From: Paenibacillus massiliensis subsp. panacisoli DSM 21345
GTDB taxonomy: Bacteria > Bacillota > Bacilli > Paenibacillales > Paenibacillaceae
Assembly: GCF_000426545.1 (NCBI RefSeq)
Contig: NZ_AUFO01000010.1
Span: 283,964 to 347,963, forward strand
Reading direction: 5' to 3'
Length of the DNA: 64,000 nucleotides
Part shown: positions 9,133-16,066 of the stretch, one piece after another
Numbering within the stretch: position 1 is the first letter of the stretch
Layout: the number at the start of each line of letters is the position of its first letter
Made by a program: the position numbers and the translations under genes
The notes under the pieces: model-generated
What the model saw: the letters and a program-made list of their open reading frames with translations, nothing else
Databases searched by the model: none
Told to the model about the DNA's origin: nothing

Positions 9133-10020
9133 ATGGAGTATTATCGTCTTATGCAAAAGGCAGTGGTATTCATGGAGGAGCACTTGAAGGAGGATTTGAG
9201 GGTGAAGGAAATAGCCGCAACAACAGGCTTTTCTCCCTTTCATTTTCAACGATTATTTCAGGCCATTACCGGGTTCTCTATTCAGGAATACATACGAAAG
9301 CGCCGAATGACAATAGCTGCTGGAGAGCTGGTACATACCGAGCGTGGGATATTGAGTATTGCGCTTGAGGTGCAGTATCAATCCCAGGAGGCTTTTACCC
9401 GTGCATTCGAGCAGTACTGGGGGATTACTCCAGGACAATTCCGCCGCAAACAGGACCCATGGAACGGACGAGGGCAGCAGCCTATTGATTTCCTGAATTA
9501 TCGAACACATACGAAGGAGGACATAGCTATGAACAAGCCAGTCATACGTGAGCTGGACGCAATCCCGATCCTGGGCGTCGAATACCGAACAACGCTGCTG
9601 GAGGAGCAATACTATCGAGATATCCCTGATTTCTATCGACAATTCGGCGAGGAAGGCCACTTTATGCGCATACCGGAGAAAGCAGCCCCTGATTTCAGCT
9701 ATGGTATTGCGTGTCATTTTGAAGATGAAGGGACCTTCTCCTTCGTAGTTGGAGAACAGACTCGGCAGTTGCTGCCTGCACCGGACGACGGGAACTGGAT
9801 CAGTATGGAGCTCCCAGCTGGCTTGTATGCCGAATTTACGGTAGATGGACCGGCAGCCATGGCTCAGGACATTCGAAGATATATTTATGGAGTATGGCTA
9901 CCGAATTCGAACTACTCCAGAAGAGAAGGACCCGATTTCGAGATTACAGATGTACGGCAATCGCGTTTCCCGGATCGTATGCGTATGAAGATCTGTCTTC
10001 CCGTGCAGGCATGCGATTAA
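9133..10020 (+). CDS. AraC-family regulator with C-terminal GyrI-like ligand domain
   Basis: A 295-residue protein. Residues about 1-105 hold two helix-turn-helix motifs (LRVKEIAATTGFSPFHFQRLF and the second ending YWGITPGQFRR). Residues about 130-295 form an effector-binding GyrI/Rob-like domain (IPILGVEYRTT, then SMELPAGLYAEFTVDG and a terminal DVRQ..MRMKICLPV). Members sense small amphipathic molecules and control multidrug or stress genes. AAGGAGGAG fixes the ATG at 9133. It stands alone; no adjacent target is obvious. A second, stand-alone GyrI domain is encoded at 21670. Confidence 0.9.
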   Translation: MEYYRLMQKAVVFMEEHLKEDLRVKEIAATTGFSPFHFQRLFQAITGFSIQEYIRKRRMTIAAGELVHTERGILSIALEVQYQSQEAFTRAFEQYWGITPGQFRRKQDPWNGRGQQPIDFLNYRTHTKEDIAMNKPVIRELDAIPILGVEYRTTLLEEQYYRDIPDFYRQFGEEGHFMRIPEKAAPDFSYGIACHFEDEGTFSFVVGEQTRQLLPAPDDGNWISMELPAGLYAEFTVDGPAAMAQDIRRYIYGVWLPNSNYSRREGPDFEITDVRQSRFPDRMRMKICLPVQACD

Positions 10021-10072
10021 TATACGTGTACATTCCAGTATGCGCTGTGGAGCATTGGTGATGACTGTGTAG

Positions 10073-10420
10073 CTAGGAGGACTGCTTCAGGAACTGGATG
10101 AGCTCGTCCCCAAGCTGGATGCCCAGCTCCGTTAGCTGTGTGATCTCTTCCTTCGTAATCTGCTCCAGATGGGCACCGCAGCAGATGGCAAAATTCCCGC
10201 GGAACTGCCTTCGCAGACGCACAGCAATCTCCTCCGTAATATAAAATTCCTTGTGCGTCTGCAGCTGAACGGTACGAATCGGCTCCAGACGTGCACCTGC
10301 TGTAATCGTGCCCAGATGAGGGCGATCCCCACCACTGATGCATACGACGATATCCTCTCCCATGTGGATGGCATCCAATGTCAGATGGATTCTTCCCATG
10401 GAACGTTCTAGGTGTATCAT
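10073..10420 (-). CDS. LpdD-like protein (prenylated-flavin chaperone-like domain)
   Basis: A 115-residue protein starting after AAAGGAGAG. The segments GEDIVVCISGGDRPHLGTI, HKEFYITEEIA and ICCGAHLEQITKEEI resemble the small LpdD-like family, named from the accessory subunit of Lactobacillus gallate decarboxylase and thought to help prenylated-FMN enzymes. No UbiD-type decarboxylase or UbiX flavin prenyltransferase is visible in the window, so the partner is unknown. It lies downstream of, and in the same direction as, the rtcB-AAA pair but is separated by about 290 bases with a strong hairpin. Family assignment is from memory of the motif pattern and is moderate. Confidence 0.6.
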   Translation of the reverse strand: MIHLERSMGRIHLTLDAIHMGEDIVVCISGGDRPHLGTITAGARLEPIRTVQLQTHKEFYITEEIAVRLRRQFRGNFAICCGAHLEQITKEEITQLTELGIQLGDELIQFLKQSS

Positions 10421-10595
10421 GTGAACTCTCCTTTATCCTATTTCGTTAGTTATTCTACCTTATTGCATTTAGAGACAGTGTGCTGTGATCAATACGGGTT
10501 ATTATCCATACTAATTGCTAGTCCTCAGCTTTGGGTATGAGCTTGTTTCTCCACAGTCTGTCATCTATGTTATGTCATCTGTTGTACATGATACG

Positions 10596-10629
10596 CCAAG
10601 ACCCCTCCAGCAATACAGAGGGGTCTTGG
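10596..10629. other. Perfect 12-bp inverted repeat
   Basis: CCAAGACCCCTC and its exact complement flank a 10-base loop, in the gap between the AAA gene end and the LpdD-like start. Neither strand has a T-run after it, so it is not a classical terminator; it may stabilise an mRNA end. Confidence 0.7.
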
Positions 10630-10714
10630 GTCGTTCTTACACGATCTCGGCCGGACTTATACCTGTTGAAATATCAACAGCTTCGAAGGATCCCTTCATC
10701 AAGCTGATTACTGC

Positions 10715-12124
10715 TTAAAAGAATCCCATACGATGGTCATCCGGGCGAGCCATCCAGTCTTGCTTGCGTTCCTTATCGAGCTCTCCCTTGATGCCTTGTA
10801 TGATGCGCAAAAGGTCCGTCTGTCCTTGCTCATGCCATTCCAGTGCTGCCGTGACGTACAGCTCGCCAAGCTGAGCGAGTGAGAGACCGTCCGCCAGCTT
10901 GGCTGCCTTCTGAACCTCCTCGGTCGCCACGAAGGCTCCGATGCCGCGCAATTCCAAGAACTTTCTGCGCAGCTCTTCATCCGGTAAGGCCACCTCATAG
11001 GCACGATCAAAACGACCTGCCCGGTTCATCAGTCCCGGATCAATCTTCTCAGGATAGTTAGTCGTTCCGATCAGGAAGATGCCTTCCTTGGAGGTCGCTC
11101 CATCAAGCGTGTTCAGGAAGAAGGAGCGAGAATGCTGCGGCATGGAATCAATATCCTCAATGACGAGCACCATCGGCGCCAGACGCGAGGCTGCTTCAAA
11201 TACCTCCTTGATGGAGCCGCTGTCGGTGTGCTCCGTGATCTGCCAATAGGCCACTGGGCCGTTCACGGTACCAGCAATGGATTTAACGAGTGTAGTCTTG
11301 CCGTTACCCGGGCGTCCGTAGAGCAGAATTCCCCGTTTGTATGGAATATTGTAGGTCCGGTAGAAGGTCCGATCCGCCTCGAAGAACTGATCCAACGAAC
11401 GGAAGATTTCCTGCTTGATGGCAGGGTCCATGATGACTTCCTCGCGGCTGACCGCTCTTGTGACGGGCTCACTCTTACGATTGATTCCATGAGTTGTGTC
11501 CGTAAAGACCGTGACCCGATTCATATTCTGACGGCGTTCCCGTGCCCGGACATTACTGAGAAAATCAAGCAGCTGCTGATCTCCGATGGAGAACACGAAA
11601 TCCTCTTTATAGATGCCATGCTCTCGGAAAAACGGAACCCTTGCCAATGCCACTCCCCATTCGGGATATGCGAATACATTGTTATGGATGGACAGGTGAA
11701 CGCCATAATCTGGTACCTCTCCCTCGTCATCATACTTGAGGGTGCGCTCCTCAAGGCGATCATAGATGCGTGCTACATGCTCTACCTCTGGATTGTTTTT
11801 GCACACATCCTCCTCCAGCAGGCTCCAATATTCCATATTCGGATCATTACTGGCGTACAGCTCGTAGGTGACTCCGTATTTCTCAAATAGAATGGTGCTG
11901 ATTCCGTCAATCAGACGGGCATAATCGGCGTAGCCAGTGATGCGTCCGTCCGTGTCACCATCGAATCGGTAGACCACTGGAGTAGAAGCTTGCTGCCCCG
12001 AACGGGAAGAAGCTCCTTTGCCTTCCTTCATACTATTTTCCCGATGCTCGTCGGCGGTCTGACATTCACTATGAGGTAATCTTGCATCTACTCTGGTATC
12101 CATAATTGTAGTCTGTTGCTTCAT
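10715..12124 (-). CDS. AAA+ ATPase with unique N-terminal domain, paired with rtcB
   Basis: A 469-residue protein. About residues 1-40 are low complexity; about 45-240 form a domain I do not recognise. A single AAA+ module follows with Walker A GRPGNGKTT (near 272), Walker B VLVIEDID, sensor-1 GTTN and the arginine-finger region NRAGRFDR. The module is closest to BCS1/FtsH-like AAA proteins. It starts seven bases after the rtcB stop, with AAAGGAG inside the end of rtcB, so the two are co-translated. By context it may remodel RNA ligase substrates or RNP complexes; this is inference only. Confidence 0.75.
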   Translation of the reverse strand: MKQQTTIMDTRVDARLPHSECQTADEHRENSMKEGKGASSRSGQQASTPVVYRFDGDTDGRITGYADYARLIDGISTILFEKYGVTYELYASNDPNMEYWSLLEEDVCKNNPEVEHVARIYDRLEERTLKYDDEGEVPDYGVHLSIHNNVFAYPEWGVALARVPFFREHGIYKEDFVFSIGDQQLLDFLSNVRARERRQNMNRVTVFTDTTHGINRKSEPVTRAVSREEVIMDPAIKQEIFRSLDQFFEADRTFYRTYNIPYKRGILLYGRPGNGKTTLVKSIAGTVNGPVAYWQITEHTDSGSIKEVFEAASRLAPMVLVIEDIDSMPQHSRSFFLNTLDGATSKEGIFLIGTTNYPEKIDPGLMNRAGRFDRAYEVALPDEELRRKFLELRGIGAFVATEEVQKAAKLADGLSLAQLGELYVTAALEWHEQGQTDLLRIIQGIKGELDKERKQDWMARPDDHRMGFF

Positions 12125-12130
12125 ATATTC

Positions 12131-13660
12131 TTATTTGGCTCCTTTCACTGCGACCAATGGTTTGCATTTGGCGACAACACGGGCGAGTCCTGCCCCGGTC
12201 ACACTGTCAATGATGTCATCTACATTTTTGTAGGCTTGTGGTGATTCGTCAATAATCGATTCCAGCGAGCGCTGGTTCACGACCACTTCATCATCCGTTC
12301 CCACTCCAAGTGCGGTAGCAAAGTCCTCGACACGTACGAGTCGTTTTGTAGCACTTCGTGATCGAGCCCGGCCAGCTCCGTGACAGATGGAGTGGAAGTT
12401 GTCTGCGCCCTCAGGCTGTCCAAGCATAATATAGGAGGACGTACCCATTGAGCCAGGTATAAGTGCAGGGTGTCCAGTCTCCAGATAAGGCTTGGGATTG
12501 GCGGGATGTCCCGCTGGAAGGGCACGCGTCGCACCTTTACGATGGACAAAGACATCACCATACTGCTCGTGCTGCTCGTTCCAGGCATAGTTGTGCATGA
12601 GGTCGTACAGCGTCTTGAATTCACATTTTGGCCCGAATACGTCCCGGAATGCCTCACGAATGGAGTAGGCAATCAGATGACGATTGACGACGGCATAGTT
12701 CAACGCAGAGTACAGCATGTCAACATAATGCTGCCCTTCCGGGTGGTCCAGCGGAATGAACTTGAGATTCGGATCAGCTGTACCGATGCCAAGACGCTGC
12801 ATGGCCTTGGCAATCGCTGCTGAGCTTGTCTGGCTGACGGCGCCGCCCCAGGCGCGTGAGCCGGAATGAATCATGACGACGATCTGTCCATCGAACATGC
12901 CCCAGGCTTCAGCAATATGGCGCTGCTCCTCGGCGATCTCCAGCGCTTGCACCTCAGCAAAATGATTGCCTCCACCAAGAGTTCCGAGCTGACGGTGTGC
13001 CCGGTGCCAGGTCATATCCTGAATTGTGTTCAGCACCTCTTCATCAAAATTGAATTTGCTGGATTCCACATGGGTCAAGGAAGTGGATTTCTTGGGTGTA
13101 TAGCTATCTGGAATGTACTTGTTCGGCAGGCCGTGAAGACCCTTGCGCACGATATGCTCCAATCGTATATCCGAATAGTGTCCACGTTGGTTGGCCTCCA
13201 TCGGCAGGTACTTCTCGATCGTCTTCACCAGCTTGCGTCGTAGCTTAACGTCCTTGAGATCATCCCGATGCAGTGGTGTCAGATGGACACGCATGCCACA
13301 GCCAATGTCACTGCCGACGATGGAGGGAGAGACATATCCATCCGTCATATTCCATACCGCTGTTGTACCAATGCAAGTACCCACACCCACATGTACGTCC
13401 GGAGTATAGCTCATATGCGTAATGTTCGGAATTTGCAGATTGTTGTTGGCCATCTCGAATACTTTATAGTCAAGGGAGGAGAAGAGCTGCTGGCTTGCAT
13501 AAACAGTCAAATCACCAGAAGGAAGCTTGACTTCGTGTCTGTAGGCCCCGCCCTCAGCCTGAAATAGATTCGGTTCATTCGTGGTCATGTCAAGGTTCGT
13601 TGCTTGATTGCATTTGTTATCTTGATTGCTATGTTTTGATGCTTGTTTGTTGGTATCCAT
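12131..13660 (-). CDS. rtcB: RtcB-family RNA ligase
   Basis: A 509-residue protein of the RtcB family, which joins 2',3'-cyclic-phosphate (or 3'-phosphate) and 5'-OH RNA ends using GTP and Mn. Conserved elements are SDIGCGM (metal Cys, residue 121), LGTLGGGNHFAEVQ, MIHSGSRAWGG, LMHNYAW, VHRKGATRA, and CHGAGR, whose His427 corresponds to the guanylylated His. All key residues look intact. The ATG at 13660 has only AGAGAGG about 13 bases upstream; no earlier in-frame start exists. The first 30 residues are a Gln/Asn/Lys-rich tail not usual in the family. Expression probably passes through the attenuator-like leader at 13739-14007. Confidence 0.92.
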   Translation of the reverse strand: MDTNKQASKHSNQDNKCNQATNLDMTTNEPNLFQAEGGAYRHEVKLPSGDLTVYASQQLFSSLDYKVFEMANNNLQIPNITHMSYTPDVHVGVGTCIGTTAVWNMTDGYVSPSIVGSDIGCGMRVHLTPLHRDDLKDVKLRRKLVKTIEKYLPMEANQRGHYSDIRLEHIVRKGLHGLPNKYIPDSYTPKKSTSLTHVESSKFNFDEEVLNTIQDMTWHRAHRQLGTLGGGNHFAEVQALEIAEEQRHIAEAWGMFDGQIVVMIHSGSRAWGGAVSQTSSAAIAKAMQRLGIGTADPNLKFIPLDHPEGQHYVDMLYSALNYAVVNRHLIAYSIREAFRDVFGPKCEFKTLYDLMHNYAWNEQHEQYGDVFVHRKGATRALPAGHPANPKPYLETGHPALIPGSMGTSSYIMLGQPEGADNFHSICHGAGRARSRSATKRLVRVEDFATALGVGTDDEVVVNQRSLESIIDESPQAYKNVDDIIDSVTGAGLARVVAKCKPLVAVKGAK

Positions 13661-13738
13661 ATAGGTTGAAAATCCTCTCTATGCTTCCAGCCTCCGGCCG
13701 CAGGGCCCAGAGGCCTGCTCGTTATAATAATTAGACGC

Positions 13739-13769
13739 AAAAAAGCCATAGACATATTGTCTATGGCTT
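13739..13769 (-). terminator. Intrinsic terminator inside the rtcB leader
   Basis: On the reverse strand AAGCCATAGACA, loop ATA and the exact complement TGTCTATGGCTT are followed by T residues. It lies 79 bases before the rtcB start codon, so read-through is required for rtcB expression. Confidence 0.85.
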
Positions 13770-13878
13770 CTGCGCAAATCCAAGCTTCGACAGTCCGCCA
13801 TTCAAGCCGAAGGCACGTCGAAGCAAGGTCACAGATACTCGAAGTCAGCCATTCCGAATCAGGTCCGGCTGCCAGCGA

Positions 13879-13980
13879 TTATGTCGTCCGTAAGAGGCCG
13901 ACTAGACAATGATGTTCAATTTGCACGTATTGTATGTCTGTTAGCAAGTGTCCTGTATGCAAATTATAGACTGCGGTCAT
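13879..13980 (-). CDS. 33-residue leader peptide ORF upstream of rtcB
   Basis: ATG at 13980 lies nine bases after AAAAGGGAGG, one of the best ribosome sites of the region, and the frame closes with TAA after 33 codons. The peptide starts MTAVYNLHTGHLL and ends CLVGLLRTT; I do not recognise it. It has three His and two Tyr but no long run of one residue. Its position between promoter and terminator suggests a translated regulatory leader. It could also be an independent small protein. Confidence 0.55.
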   Translation of the reverse strand: MTAVYNLHTGHLLTDIQYVQIEHHCLVGLLRTT

Positions 13981-14014
13981 GTTCATCGGCCTCCCTTTTC
14001 AAAAGTTAAATCTT

Positions 14015-14044
14015 ATGTTAATGGCAATCTGTGGAAGATGTCAA
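14015..14044 (-). promoter_or_regulatory. Promoter of the rtcB leader
   Basis: Reverse strand TTGACA (14039-14044), 18-base spacer, TAACAT (14015-14020). The -35 is perfect and the -10 has four of six consensus bases. Confidence 0.55.
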
Positions 14045-14088
14045 CCCTTTTTTGAAAAAGTCTGAAAGATAGCATGATCATCCGTAAT

Positions 14089-14117
14089 TTGGATGCTGGT
14101 AGAGTTGGGGGTATAAT
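14089..14117 (+). promoter_or_regulatory. Promoter of the aldo/keto reductase gene
   Basis: TTGGAT (14089-14094), 17-base spacer, TATAAT (14112-14117), 62 bases before the start codon. Confidence 0.7.
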
Positions 14118-14179
14118 AAAGTAGTGTTGATAGGTTAGTCACTGAGGATAAATCTCTAACTTGAAGGAGTGAAGTTCAG

Positions 14180-15118
14180 ATGACAGAGAAGAAGCATCAG
14201 CTTGGAAAAAGTGGCCTGCAGGTGCTGCCGATTGGGCTTGGCGCCAACGCTGTAGGCGGTCACAATCTGTTCGAGGGCCTGCAGGACGAGACGGGCAGAG
14301 ATATTGTGCGGACAGCACTCTCGCAAGGCATCGATTTTCTGGATACGGCCTATATTTATGGACCCGAGCGTTCGGAGGAGCTCATCGGTGAAGTGTTGAG
14401 GGAGCAAGGAGGACGTGATCGTGTCGTCATTGCAACCAAGGGTGGACATAAGCCCGTGAAGGGGAGCATGACGTTCGACAATTCTCCGGCGTTCCTGAGA
14501 CAGTCCGTGGAGGACAGCCTGCAACGATTGCAGACGGATTATATTGACCTGTACTACATTCATTTTCCAGATGAGCATACACCGAAGGACGAAGCGGTGG
14601 GGGAGTTGAAGCGTCTGAAGGATGAGGGCAAGATTCGGGCGATTGGCGTGTCGAATTTCTCCATCGAGCAGCTACGGGAAGCGAACAAGGAGGGCCATGT
14701 GGATGTGCTTCAGTCCCATTACAATCTACTGCATCGAGATGCGGAGCATGATTTGCTGCCTTATACCCGCGAGCATGGAATCTCATTCGTGCCGTATTTT
14801 CCACTTGCGGCCGGCCTGCTAGGAGGCAAGTATAGACTTGGGGATACATTCACGGATATTCGCAAGAATAACCCTCTGTTCCAAGGGGAGGCTTTTGCAC
14901 GCAATCTGGCTAAGGTGGATCAGGTTCGTACCATTGCTAAGGCCAAAGACGCAGAGGTAGCTCATGTCATATTGGCTTGGTATTTGACAGTAGAGGGTAT
15001 TGATGCTCTGATTCCAGGAGCCAAGCGCCCCGATCAGGTGCTGTCGAATCTGAAGACGTTGCACGTGGAGCTGACCTCAGATGAGATTCAGCGGATTGAC
15101 TCCATTTTTGCGACCTAA
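14180..15118 (+). CDS. Aldo/keto reductase
   Basis: A 312-residue NAD(P)H-dependent oxidoreductase with a TIM-barrel fold. The catalytic tetrad motifs are visible: Asp and Tyr in GIDFLDTAYIYGPERSEELIG, Lys in VVIATKGGH and His in DLYYIHFPD. IRAIGVSNFSIEQL and the C-terminal IPGAKRPDQVLSNLKTL are typical of the AKR11/YhdN-IolS group. AAGGAG lies upstream. It is monocistronic with its own promoter and terminator. The natural substrate cannot be inferred; general carbonyl detoxification is the usual guess. Confidence 0.92.
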   Translation: MTEKKHQLGKSGLQVLPIGLGANAVGGHNLFEGLQDETGRDIVRTALSQGIDFLDTAYIYGPERSEELIGEVLREQGGRDRVVIATKGGHKPVKGSMTFDNSPAFLRQSVEDSLQRLQTDYIDLYYIHFPDEHTPKDEAVGELKRLKDEGKIRAIGVSNFSIEQLREANKEGHVDVLQSHYNLLHRDAEHDLLPYTREHGISFVPYFPLAAGLLGGKYRLGDTFTDIRKNNPLFQGEAFARNLAKVDQVRTIAKAKDAEVAHVILAWYLTVEGIDALIPGAKRPDQVLSNLKTLHVELTSDEIQRIDSIFAT

Positions 15119-15175
15119 AGCGACCTACAGCATCCTAAATTGTTCCCTAAAAGTCTATTCAAATTAGTCCAATAC

Positions 15176-15216
15176 AAGCCAGATGACGAATCAAGCATTC
15201 GTTTCCTGGCTTTTTT
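15176..15216 (+). terminator. Terminator of the aldo/keto reductase gene
   Basis: AAGCCAG ... ACGAAT loop ATTCGT ... CTGGCTT followed by a T-run. Confidence 0.85.
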
Positions 15217-15362
15217 GCTGCTTGCTGTCATGCCGCAGATGACATGATGATTCTTTTTTTTCGCAAACATGCAATAGGTCTTGAATACTGGGCCTGCACT
15301 TATCTTAAAACGCAAATGAAATGAATATAAAGGATTATTTTGAAATTATTTGAATAAACCTC

Positions 15363-15391
15363 TTGTGCACTTCCTTGTTCGACATTATAAT
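15363..15391 (+). promoter_or_regulatory. Possible distant promoter for the subtilase gene
   Basis: TTGTGC, 17-base spacer and a perfect TATAAT; the -35 is weak. Confidence 0.4.
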
Positions 15392-15983
15392 ACTTGTAAA
15401 ATTGTTAATCTATCCCAAGATATAGAAGAATTAGAATACCTACACGCCGATCTACTAGAGTTGGCAGTGTAAGATAAGATCAACCCGCATATCTGTTAGA
15501 TACTCCTACCTATCCGTTCCGTCTCAATCATCTTTCACACTCATGCCTGCTTCAGCATCCCAGAATGGTTCTATTCCTGTTCACATCAACGACAATGTCA
15601 GTTATTTCTGATGAAGAGCTACTAGTGACCCCATGTTCAGCTATATCTCACGACATTAAACCTAGTAAACCTATCATAACAGTGTTATATTTTGAGGTTT
15701 ACTTACTCTTCTCCAGTTATTGCGTCTTCATTGCGTCTCTATTTCAGCTCTTTTTTGGTAGTACTGCTAGGAGATTAATTTTGTCTTGCGAGAAGTGTTC
15801 AGTAGTCAATGACTGTAGGGAGGTGATGCTTTAACGACAGACAGAAGCTTGGAGCAAGAAGTTTGACCCGGTGATACGCGAGTTCAGCGTGAATGACAGA
15901 TACATATACCCCTGCGTACATCCGGCGCAGCCGACGGAAAGGACACCTTTGAAGCAGCTTTAGAATCAGCATTAGAAACAGCT

Positions 15984-16020
15984 TGGAATCTATATGGAAC
16001 CTGTATGGAATCTATATGGA
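15984..16020 (+). repeat. Two 15-bp direct repeats before the subtilase start
   Basis: TGGAATCTATATGGA occurs at 15984-15998 and 16006-16020, 22 bp apart, about two helical turns. Looser GAATC/CAGC repeats lie just before (15950-15990). It could be an operator for a regulator of exoprotease synthesis. Confidence 0.6.
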
Positions 16021-16066
16021 CTTTGTGAGGTTTACAGTAATCACTAAATATAAGGGAGTGGAGAGA

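Larger units (their letters stand above)
13739..14007 (-). ncRNA. Candidate attenuator leader RNA of rtcB
   Basis: Downstream of a promoter at 14015-14044, the reverse-strand leader carries, in order, a 33-codon ORF (13980-13879), a hairpin region with CAGCC/GGCTG, a hairpin with perfect GCTTCGAC/GTCGAAGC arms (13824-13784), and an intrinsic terminator (13769-13739). A six-base segment ATGGCT (13852-13847) is complementary to the terminator arm and could form an antiterminator. The order promoter, short ORF, alternative stems, terminator, gene is what attenuators look like. No known riboswitch consensus was recognised. Confidence 0.55.
15217..16066 (+). other. Long non-coding leader region before the subtilase gene
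   Basis: About 850 bases without a gene I can support. A promoter-like TTGTGC (15363-15368), 17 bases, TATAAT (15386-15391) would give a leader of about 670 nt. An 89-codon frame at 15565 has no ribosome site and a composition unlike its neighbours. AGGGAGGTG at about 15816 is a good ribosome site but is followed at once by ATG CTT TAA. CTGCG/CGCAG at about 15911-15930 forms a small hairpin. No riboswitch consensus was recognised. Confidence 0.35.

Noticed and set aside
15565..15834. 89-codon forward frame before the protease gene
   Set aside because: No ribosome site, odd Ser/Phe/Cys-rich composition, and it lies in a likely untranslated leader.
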